Shown piece after piece: positions 1 through 9,300 of a stretch of DNA of 64,000 nucleotides (positions within the stretch are counted from its first letter, which is position 1; each line of letters begins with the position of its first letter). Below the pieces are notes generated by a model. The model saw only the letters and a program-made list of their open reading frames with translations, searched no databases and was not told where the DNA came from. The position numbers were made by a program, and so were the translations under genes. The stretch is taken from assembly GCA_910578555.1 (NCBI GenBank), contig CAJTPS010000010.1, positions 78,302-142,301 of the forward strand, given 5' to 3'. Source of the DNA: an uncultured Lachnospiraceae bacterium (GTDB lineage: Bacteria; Bacillota; Clostridia; Lachnospirales; Lachnospiraceae).

Positions 1-545
1 GGCTCAATTCGCTCTGCACCTTCTATGCTTTCACCATCTTCTATCCTCTCCCGCTCCATAATACTGTCAAGCGTCACACCACCATCCGTTTTCATCTTAA
101 TTCCAAAATCACATACAGCGCCTTCCCCTTCACTTGTAAAGCCGATGCTTCCTTCTCCCTCTTCTACATTCACCTGTGCATTGATTTTCCTGTCTGTGCC
201 GTCTGCAATCAAGGTTTCTGTTCCGTCCGGCGCCATGTATACCAGCCGGAGATTTCCCTCCGTGCACTTCATACTGCCCGTGACGCTTACGCTGCCGCCG
301 CCATCTGCCGCCGTTATATAGGTAAGCACGGCATTGTCGTCATCCGCCGCCTGATGCAGCGTTCCTTTTACCTTACAGCTGTCTTCCTTCCTGTCCATAC
401 TGTAACGTTCATAATAACTCGTTTGAACATGAAAGAGCCCAACCGACGATTCCCTATCCGTATTCTCATCTGCCATACATATTCTGACTCCGCAGCCGGA
501 CAGAAACATACAAGCCATGATCGACAGAACTATTCCCTTCTTCAT
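1..545 (-). CDS. Putative lipoprotein, partial (3' end outside window)
   Basis: This reading frame starts at ATG 545 and stays open to the window edge, so at least 181 residues are present and the C-terminus is missing. A good ribosome-binding site (GGAGAAGGAG) precedes the start. The N-terminus is MKKG followed by a short hydrophobic stretch and the lipobox LSGC, with the modified cysteine at residue 18, so the protein is probably a lipid-anchored surface protein. The visible part is polar, rich in Asp, Glu, Gly and Thr, with segments such as DGGGSVSVTG that suggest beta structure. I do not recognise the family. It is transcribed divergently from the TetR gene. Confidence 0.75.
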   Translation of the reverse strand, partial: MKKGIVLSIMACMFLSGCGVRICMADENTDRESSVGLFHVQTSYYERYSMDRKEDSCKVKGTLHQAADDDNAVLTYITAADGGGSVSVTGSMKCTEGNLRLVYMAPDGTETLIADGTDRKINAQVNVEEGEGSIGFTSEGEGAVCDFGIKMKTDGGVTLDSIMERERIEDGESIEGAERIE

Positions 546-896
546 TTTCTCCTTCTCCTCCATTTTCGATGCTCCACAGATTTTAATTAAGCAGACTGGT
601 TTTCCCAAATTTATCTATCTTCTTCCTAAATATACAATCATTACGGCAAAGGTGTAATTCGTGCGCTGGGAGCGTTTACTGACCATCTCATTTATTATAA
701 CGGGCTGCAGGCCGAAATATCTTCAAAAAACTGTCACTTTTTCAAATCAAAAACCTTCAGCTTGTTTTTCGTCAGACAGACGCAAAAACCACCCTTCTCA
801 AAAACGGTCAACAGGGTTATCATAGGTATTAACCGCAGCGGTTTATAAAAATGATACCGGACGTCAAAATACAAGGACAGGAGGCCCCGCACCTTT
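546..896. other. Divergent intergenic control region
   Basis: These 351 bases separate the minus-strand lipoprotein from the plus-strand TetR-ABC operon. I see no gene in them. The only notable structure is the near-palindrome at 828-846. No promoter matches the sigma-A consensus well enough to call. Confidence 0.5.
828..846. promoter_or_regulatory. Candidate operator of the TetR-family regulator
   Basis: AACCGC-A-GCGGTT is a perfect 13-bp palindrome, and the match continues after one mismatch on each side (TA/TA). It lies about 50 bases upstream of the tetR-like start codon. TetR regulators often repress their own promoter through such palindromes. The assignment is inferred from position and symmetry. 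Confidence 0.35.
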
Positions 897-1505
897 ATGA
901 ACGACAAATTTTTCTCACTGCCCAGGGCAAAACAGGAAGCGATTATTAACGCCGGCTTTCGTGTTTTTTCACAAAGTTCTTACAGGAAAAGTCCTGTGAG
1001 TGAAATCGCAGCTGAGGCCGGAATCAGCAAGGCTCTGCTCTTCCATTATTTCTATAACAAAAAGGAACTTTACCTTTTCCTGTGGAATCAGTGCATGAAG
1101 ATCACTTCCGAGGCTCTTGAGAAAAATCTTTCTTTCAATTCGACGGATCTGTTTGAAATGATGCGCAAGGGATTGAAAGTCAAAGCGGACATTATGCGGC
1201 AGTATCCCGATCTGGGCACTTTTGTCGTCAAATCATACTATGAGAAGGATTCCGACGTGTGCGAGGACGTTCAGGCGCTGATTGCAAAATATACCGATTT
1301 TAAAGCAAGTCCGATTCTCGCAGCCCTGGACCCGGATCAGTTTATACCGGGACTCGACCTGCAGATGATGTACCGCACTATGTACTGGGCATCGGAGGGC
1401 TATTTGTGGGAAAAAGTCCAGACAGGCGGTCTGGATCCTGATACAATGGAGGAAGACTTTATCAGGATCTTTGATTTCTGGCGGAAAGCCTATACAGGAA
1501 AATGA
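897..1505 (+). CDS. TetR/AcrR family transcriptional regulator
   Basis: The protein has 202 residues, a normal length for the family. The first 60 residues form the TetR DNA-binding domain: a helix containing AKQEAIINAGFRVFSQ, then the helix-turn-helix VSEIAAEAGISKALLFHYF with the typical Y/F-rich end. The remaining helical part should bind an unknown ligand. A GGAGG motif lies 12 bases before the ATG, slightly far but acceptable. The gene is followed after 30 bases by an ABC ATPase and then a permease, so it most likely controls an efflux system for a toxic compound or antibiotic. The palindrome at 828-846 may be its operator. Confidence 0.9.
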   Translation: MNDKFFSLPRAKQEAIINAGFRVFSQSSYRKSPVSEIAAEAGISKALLFHYFYNKKELYLFLWNQCMKITSEALEKNLSFNSTDLFEMMRKGLKVKADIMRQYPDLGTFVVKSYYEKDSDVCEDVQALIAKYTDFKASPILAALDPDQFIPGLDLQMMYRTMYWASEGYLWEKVQTGGLDPDTMEEDFIRIFDFWRKAYTGK

Positions 1506-1535
1506 GTAATGAAAGCATAAAGGAAGAGGAGACCT

Positions 1536-2399
1536 ATGAACGCAATTGAAATCTCTAATTTAACCAAATATTACGGAAAATCCAGAGGCATCACCGACCT
1601 GAGTCTTACAGTAAAAGAAGGGGAATTTTTCGGCTTCATCGGTCCAAACGGCGCGGGCAAATCCACGACGATCCGTACCTTGCTCGGGTTGATCAGTCCG
1701 GATTCCGGATCCGCACAGGTCCTCGGAATGGATATCCGTACCAGCCGGGAAGCAATATTATCCAGAGTCGGCTATCTTCCCTCGGAAGCGGTGTTTTACA
1801 CGGGCACAAAGGTAAAAGACATTCTGAAGCTCTCCGCTGACCTGCGAAAGCAGGATTGTTCCGAAGAAGCCGCCATCCTGTGCGACCGTCTCCAGCTTAA
1901 CCCGTCCCGCAAAGTATCGGAACTGTCCTTCGGCAACCGCAAGAAAGTGGGAATTGTCTGCGCACTCCAGCACTCTCCGGATCTTCTGATTCTGGACGAA
2001 CCCACCAGCGGACTCGATCCCTTGATGCAGCGGGAATTTTTTAACCTTCTGGAAGAAAGAAACAGGCAGGGCACGACCATATTTATCTCCAGCCATATTC
2101 TGACAGAGATACAGCACAACTGCTCCCGGGCAGCCATTATCCGGGAAGGACGCATCATAACCTGTGACAGCGTCGAAACCTTGTCCAGGACAAACGTCAA
2201 GCGAGTCACAGTCTGCGGCCGTATGCATATCGAAGAGTCCGACACCATACGCAATGTAGAAGCCGTAACAGGCACCGTAAGCTTTCTCTACAGCGGCGAC
2301 ATCAAACAGCTGTTAAGTATGCTTAACAAAGAGGATATAACAGATCTTTCCATTTCGAACCCTGATCTGGAAGAGATCTTTATGCACTACTACGAATAA
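1536..2399 (+). CDS. ABC transporter ATP-binding protein (ABC-2 exporter type)
   Basis: This 287-residue ATPase has all core motifs: Walker A GPNGAGKST near residue 37, the Q-loop region, a signature sequence LSFGN near 134 in place of LSGGQ, Walker B LLILDEP near 151, and the switch histidine in SSHILTEI. After the nucleotide-binding domain there is a C-terminal domain of about 70 residues like that of BcrA/YhcG-type exporters. The start has a strong Shine-Dalgarno (GAGGAG). It pairs with the permease encoded 114 bases downstream and probably powers export of a drug, peptide or lipid. The substrate cannot be read from the sequence. Confidence 0.92.
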   Translation: MNAIEISNLTKYYGKSRGITDLSLTVKEGEFFGFIGPNGAGKSTTIRTLLGLISPDSGSAQVLGMDIRTSREAILSRVGYLPSEAVFYTGTKVKDILKLSADLRKQDCSEEAAILCDRLQLNPSRKVSELSFGNRKKVGIVCALQHSPDLLILDEPTSGLDPLMQREFFNLLEERNRQGTTIFISSHILTEIQHNCSRAAIIREGRIITCDSVETLSRTNVKRVTVCGRMHIEESDTIRNVEAVTGTVSFLYSGDIKQLLSMLNKEDITDLSISNPDLEEIFMHYYE

Positions 2400-2513
2400 A
2401 ACCTGCCTTGAGAAACGGGCTGGTGAAACTGATTATCAATTTAGAGCTTTGTGCCTGTGCGCTGTTTGCACATGTTCGTAAACCATAATACAGGAAAGGC
2501 AGAATAAAAGAAA

Positions 2514-3299
2514 ATGATGACGCTTATAAAACACGAATTAAAGCAAGGATGGAAATCCCTGCTCATTTGGACCATCTCCATCGGCTTTTTTATCGTAATA
2601 TGTATATTTATGTATCCGGAGATGGAAGCAGAAATGAAAGGGGTAAACAAAATGTTTTCCTCTATGGGTTCTTTCACCGCTGCTTTCGGGATGGATCAGT
2701 TGAATTTCGGCACGCTGGTTGGCTTCTACGCCGTTGAATGCGGTAATATTCTGGGGCTGGGCGGTGCCTTTTTTGCGTCACTGCTCGGCATCGGTGCACT
2801 TGCCAAAGAAGAGAAAGAAAAGACTGCGGAATTTCTGCTGACACATCCGGTGAGCAGAGTCAGTATTGTTACAGGGAAGCTGGCGGCGGTGCTGCTGCAG
2901 ATCCTGATCATGAATATAGCTGTTTTCCTGTTATCAATAATATCCATAACGGCGATCGGTGAAGATATTCCTCAAAACGAAATTTGTTTATTGCATTTCT
3001 CTTACTTCCTGGTACAAGTTGAACTGGCAGGGATCTGCTTCGGCATTTCCGCTTTCTTAAAGCACGGCGGTCTCGGTATTGGCTTAGGACTTGCGACGGT
3101 TATGTACTTTTTGAATATTGTAGCCAATATCTCAGACAGCGCCGGGTTTTTGAAATATATCACGCCATTTGGATACGCCGAAGGCGCTGATCTTATTACC
3201 TGCATGAGTCTGGACATCGGAAAAGTACTACCCGGTATGGGACTGGCAGCTGCCGGAATTCTCCTTGCATATTGGAAATACTCGCAGAAAGATATATAG
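2514..3299 (+). CDS. ABC-2 type transporter permease
   Basis: The protein has 261 residues and about six hydrophobic membrane segments (near residues 15-35, 70-90, 110-135, 145-165, 180-200 and 235-255). The cytoplasmic loop with KEEKEKTAEFLLTHPVSR after the second segment is typical of ABC-2 permeases that work with BcrA-like ATPases. It is the last gene of the tetR-ATPase-permease operon. Two ATG codons follow each other at the start; the first is used here. A long hairpin right after the stop codon separates it from the convergent GH26 gene. Confidence 0.88.
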   Translation: MMTLIKHELKQGWKSLLIWTISIGFFIVICIFMYPEMEAEMKGVNKMFSSMGSFTAAFGMDQLNFGTLVGFYAVECGNILGLGGAFFASLLGIGALAKEEKEKTAEFLLTHPVSRVSIVTGKLAAVLLQILIMNIAVFLLSIISITAIGEDIPQNEICLLHFSYFLVQVELAGICFGISAFLKHGGLGIGLGLATVMYFLNIVANISDSAGFLKYITPFGYAEGADLITCMSLDIGKVLPGMGLAAAGILLAYWKYSQKDI

Positions 3300-3301
3300 C
3301 A

Positions 3302-3338
3302 GAAAGCGGTGCGGATGATATCATCCTGCACCGCTTTC
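3302..3338. terminator. Long hairpin between convergent genes
   Basis: GAAAGCGGTGC pairs with GCACCGCTTTC around an inner perfect palindrome GGATGATATCATCC, giving an almost unbroken stem of 18 base pairs. No clear U-tract follows on either strand. Its place directly after the permease stop and 28 bases before the end of the convergent GH26 gene suggests a two-way terminator or an RNA-stabilising end. Confidence 0.6.
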
Positions 3339-3366
3339 CAGCATATGGGCTGGCTTGTCTAATACC

Positions 3367-6300
3367 CTATTGGAAAATCTCTACCACATTTGACAGCATT
3401 CGCACTGCCTCCTGTGTCCAGTTATCATAGATTCCCTTTGCCTCGACCAAATACGTCACTTTCTTTGTGCCGGCATACTGTCCTTTACCCTGAATAACCA
3501 GAGTTCTTCTGCCCCGGTCAGTGACCGTATCTCTGGATATGATCTCGTACGCACTCGGGTTCACAAGTTCTCCCTTATATCGTACTTCCAGATCCTCTTC
3601 CTTCGGCCATGTTCCACTCTGACTGAAATACTGCGGATTCTTAACCGTCACCTTTGCATCTTTAATCATTCTGCCTGCAATACGGAACTCAACGACTCTG
3701 TTGTCAGCACCGTCCGCCTCCGCAACGTAATCCGGACCCTTGACTGTAATGATCGCCTTCGCCGTATGCCCGTCGAGTTTCTGCGTAATATCGCCGATTT
3801 CTGCCTTGGTATTCGCCTCATACGTTACTGTATAGTCCTGCCCTTTAACAAGCGTTTTACCATTGTCACGTACGACCGGCGCCGGCATATATTTACTCTT
3901 GAAGCTATAATATTTTGCATCCGGCACTTCCACGGTGATATCGCTGCTTAACCATGACTTAGGGCTGATCTTCAACTCTACGGCCTTATTCAGCTTGCCT
4001 GTAAAGTTTCCGATACCGTTGATACTGATATACGCTTTCTTTGTATCTGTTGTAATGTTCTTATTGTTCGTATAGGTCAGCTTATAGTCCCTGTCTTTTG
4101 TCAGCCTGCTGCCCTGATAGATAATTGTTACGTCAGGAGTTGCTCCCGCACGATTCTGTTTAACCTCGATCGTCTTACTGCCGATCATATCAGCTGTCAA
4201 CTTTACTTTTGAGATCGTGTAAGTCTTCTTGATCGTACCGCTGTATTTTCCGAGACCGGTAATAATCATCGTTGCCTTTCCTGCACTTACATGATTTTCA
4301 TAAGAGATACTGTAGTGAACATTCTTTTTCAGCGTCTCATTGGATGTCTTCTCCTTCAATACCACATTCTGGAAAACAGGCTTGCCCGTATAATTAACCT
4401 TGTTTACAAATCCGCTCATTGTAATCGTCTTGGCTGAGAAGGTAATTCCTTTCACAGTGAAGTCCTTACGGCAGCTTCCTATATACTTACTGTCTGCACC
4501 TGCTCTGATCACAACAGTAGCAGTACCGGGTTCCGTATTGTTCTCATAAGAAACCGTATAATTTACAACATCTCCCTCTTTCTGCAAAACAGGCTTCTTA
4601 TTCAGCTTCACAACGATCTGTGAATCCTTATAAGTTACCGGTTCTCCGTTATTGTAATTCAAAGCGGCGGGTTTAAGCTGTATAACAGCATCACTTAAGA
4701 GTATCTTATCCTCCACCAGCTCACAGGACAGGCTGATTTCGCCTTTGTAATTATTCCTGCCTGTAATCTTAATATTGTATATACCGGTCTCTTTCGCCTT
4801 CGTAACAGTCTGACCTTTATAAGTAATCTCCTGTGTATAATCACTTCTGCTGCTCAGCGTTCTCTTGCCGTCCTTGACAACTACCTTAATATTCTGCTCT
4901 GTACCATCGCAGATCATGTACTCGGGCGCCTGCGCCATCTGCGCGCTTAATGCTTTAGGCTCGATCGCGAAATAGCCTTCCAGCTTCTGCTTGTAATTGC
5001 CTTTGCCGTGAATGATTACTTTTGCTTCCGATCCTACTTTAACGTTATTGCGGTATGTCAATGTATAATCTTTATTCTTTGTCAGAAGTCTGGCGCCATC
5101 ATAAACTTCCACATCCGGCTTGATTGCCGCTCCGGTATATGTCTGGTCCGGAATCGCCTTAAACCAGATGCCTTCTTTCGCCGTGCCTTCTACGCTTACG
5201 CCTGTCTGCGCAGTCTGCACCACCCTGATCTCATCATAATATAATGTCGTGCGAAGCGGGAAATCCACCCCTTCTTTTGCAATCGCATTACACCAGAGCC
5301 CAATGCTCTCTATTGCAGTCGGGTCAAATGCCGCGCCTTTACCATCCCTGTCTACAAATGCGCTGAAAGGAATCGTTACCTTAACAGGTATTCCGCTTGC
5401 CGCATTGGCCGTATACGCTTCAAATTCCTGCAGATATACCTCCCATACTACGCCGCCGCTTGTAACCTGTACAACGACCTTCTGTCCGTTGCGCTCCGGT
5501 ATCGTATACAGTTCAAGCGCATTACCCTCGCTCCAGTCTGCCGCAAAGCTCTTCGTAGCGCCTGCCCATGCATTGCCGTTAAGAAGGGTGACATCCATCT
5601 GCAGACCGTAGTCTCCGCCAAATACCTTTTCTTTATCATCTGTCAGTGACAGGGTAATTTCGCTGCCGGTGTCTTTGTTTGTCGCCCATACGAGACCGAG
5701 CTGCTGATCATCCCCGCTATATCCTTCGAAGTCCTCCGGAACCATATCATCTTGTTCTACTTCTTCCATATTGAACTTAGCCTTGATTAGCGACACTTCT
5801 TTATCACCGGCCATGAGCGCGATGGTTCCGATGCCCGTACCCAGACTCATCAGGGAACTGTCCTCCAAAACTGCTTCCCACACGCCTTCCTGTTCATTGT
5901 AAGAAGCCGTAAGAACTTCCAAATCATAATCCGTCGTAATGACATAACGAACATCCGCTGTCGCTTCAATCCCCGATATTCTGGCCGTAATGCGGGTTCC
6001 CTGTCCGTCCGGCTTCGGAAGGATTCTGTCGCCTGACTGGGGTGATATAATGTATCCCGATACGACTTCTTTACCCGCTGTCGTATTTGTGACACCTGTA
6101 ATACTCTTGAACTCATTGCTCATATCCGTCGCGAACACACTTCTGGGGTCATTATAGAACTCAATAAACTCATCCAGCATCTCGTGTCCGTGCAGAATAC
6201 CGTCGGCTTTCTTCTCCACCACGTACGGTAAATAGAAACTGCCGTTCTCACTGAAATTCGCCCATACGAGGAAATAACTTACGCCCTCGCCATCCAGATT

Positions 6301-9300
6301 ATCCAGTAACTGCATGTACCAGTCCTTGACATCATTGCCGGTACGCTTTAATGCTATGTCGCCATCAGCCACACCGGTCTCTGTGATGGCATACAATTTA
6401 TCGTGGGCTGTTGCAAACTCTCGTAAAATCGCATTCTGGCTCTTAACATTATTCAGGAAAGCAGCCTCGTTCTCCTGAGACGGATTAGAATGATACATGT
6501 CGTATCCAATCATATCCACGTATGCGTCGCCCGGATATCTTGCTCCATACTCCGCAACATTCGCCGCCTCGCTGCCCGGTCCGTATACATACAGAATATT
6601 ATGTACGCCCTTAGTCTCCTTCAGATAGTCTACCGTGTAGCGGTATAAGTTGATATAGGCCTGTTCATCGCAGAGCGCCGCGCCCCACCAGAACCAGCTT
6701 CCCGTATTCTCATGGAAGGGTCTGAACAGAATGGTAATGCCGTCTTCCTCTACAGCATTCGCATAATCCGCAACCAGATCCAGATAATCGGTATAGAGAT
6801 AGTTCAGATCCTGTCCCGGCATAATTCTTGTCACGACATTTCCCGTCAATGTTCCGGGCGTATATCCCGAGAAGTTATACTGTCTGGAACCGTCCGCAGC
6901 CGTCCAGTAACCGACGCCGTCACTTCCGGTAAGCGTCCCGCCGGATGCCTCATATGCTTTTACTCTCTGGTCAATCACATCGAAATTCGGCATATGCGCA
7001 GAAAGTGTAATCAGTGCGCCGTCCGCTGCCGCTTTTCTCGTAATATCCGCCACATTTGCAATTCTTTCCGCTTCCGGCGTATTCCAGTCTGATGCCTCGT
7101 TACCTGTCAAGGACAAGGTATCAATACCAACCACACCGGCGATACTACCCGTAACGTCCTCTGTATCGGAAGTGGAGAATCCGTCGCCTGCGGTTCCCGC
7201 CTTATGGTGGGTATCGTTCTGATGTCCGAAGATCACACTGTCAGACTCACCAACCGCTTTCAGGTATGCATACAGATTCTTCGTTGCCTCTGTCGCGTTA
7301 CCGTCCACCAGCGCGGCTTCCTTTGTGATATCCACTTTCTGACCACTTGCAGTCTCAATCTTTCGTCCCTCATCAGTCACTTTGATACCCGGGCCCTTCT
7401 TCGGAAGAAGTGTGGAGTCCACATAGATGTCATCCTCGCGCACCTGCGTAAATCTCATATTGTCAAAATAGATATCCCCCACATAGTCCGTATTCTTACC
7501 TACCATACCAAGTGTCAGACCCGTAAAGGCTCCATCCGTTATTTTCAGGCCTAATACATACTCCGCCTTATAATATCCTTCCAGCCCCTCGATTGTCACC
7601 GGCTCTCCTTCGGGTACATCCGTGTCTTTGTTAATCGACGGACTGTTACTGAATATCTTCATGGCCAAACTGCCCTGCGTCTTCGATGTCGTTTTATAGT
7701 ACACGTCCGCCTTAAATGCATTATATCCCTTCAGCGTGCCAACCGACTCCGGATGTGTATAATCGAACTTCGCCTCACTCCATCCTGTCGCTTTATTTGC
7801 GGAATAATCCATGGCTGCCACCAGATATTTCTTACCGCCGATCGTCTCGTTTCTAACCGTAGATGTTCCGGCATACTGATAAGGCTCTGCAGCAACCTCC
7901 CATGCGGATGCATCCAGTTCCAATACGAGGTCCCCTTCCACATCGGGCAGATCTCCGCCGGACTCACTGACCGCTTTCACTATCAGATTGTCCAGATACA
8001 CATCGCCAACATATCCGCTGACGTCACCGCCAAGACAGGGAATCACCGTCTGGATTGGCGTGATATCCTTAAAAGGATAATCTACATTACCCGATCCGTC
8101 CCACGTCTGGAAATCGTTCATATCAATCTCCACGTGGAACTTCTTATATCCCTCTATACCGCTGTCGGTCAATTTCTCCGCAGTAATCGCCGGCCAGGAT
8201 TTCTGATCTACCCATGTCCAGTCGGCTCCGACTTTCAATGCGGCCTGCGCTTTGATCGTCTTAAAGTTCTCCGTAACGCTTGTCTCCGGAAAATATACGT
8301 CATAACTCATAACGACCTTATCACTGACCGGTTTAGTATATGCCTGCGGCAGGTTGATCTGTGCCTTAAAGATCGTCGCCCAGCTTGTCGTACCTGTCAA
8401 ATCTACCGTATACTTGATGGCTTTATTGCCGGTCGCAAGCTCTGCAAGCGCAGGTTCCGCTTCACCCGATTCCGCTTTCACAAAACTTGCATCCGTCTCT
8501 GTATCAAAGTTATTCTCATAGATCATGTCTTCCGTATTACCCGGATTTTCTTCTTCCGAAGAGGCCGGTGTCGCTGTCAGAACGACATTATCCAGATACA
8601 TCTTGCCGTTATAATGACTGACATCACCTGCAAGACATGGCGTGAATGCTCTGAGATCCGTAAGATCCGCAAGCGTCCAGTCAGATCCCTCTTGAATGTC
8701 AATGGAAACATGCAGTTTCTGATAGCCTGTTACATCACCGGGCACCAGATCTGCTTTCGTATAGGCCGGCAGTTCACTGGCCTCCATCCAATCCCATTCT
8801 CCGCCATTTCTGAGCACTGCCTGACCCTTCACCGTGTCCAATGTATTGGCCGCATCCGCATCGTCTGGAAAATACACATCATAACTCATGTTCATCTTCC
8901 CGGCTTTGGAAGCGTCGTAAGGCGTGTCCAGTGATAAGGAATCCGCCTGAAACATGTTTGTCCACGCTGTTGACGCAGATAAGTCGGCGCTGTATTCAAT
9001 CGCCATATTGCCGTCTGCCAGCTGTTTTACCGTTCCTTTGGCAAGTTCTGTATCAGCCGCCTGGTCATCAAAATTGCTCTGATAAAGCACAACGTCTTCG
9101 TCACCCGGTTTCTCTTCTCCGGACGGTGCGGACGTATCCTTCAACACAACGTTATCCAGATACAGCTTCCCTTTATAGGTGCTGACATCACCTGCCAGAC
9201 AAAGTATGATTGCCGGAATGGATGTGATCTCTCCTGCATTCCACCCTGTCTCTTCACTTAAGTCCATAACGATATGAAGCTTGCTGTAGCCGCTTACCTC

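Noticed and set aside
7753..8934. Long open frame (393 codons) on the plus strand opposite the mannanase gene
   Set aside because: It is rich in Cys, Arg, His and Ile as expected for the reverse complement of a coding sequence, has no recognisable domain, and lies wholly inside a strongly supported gene.
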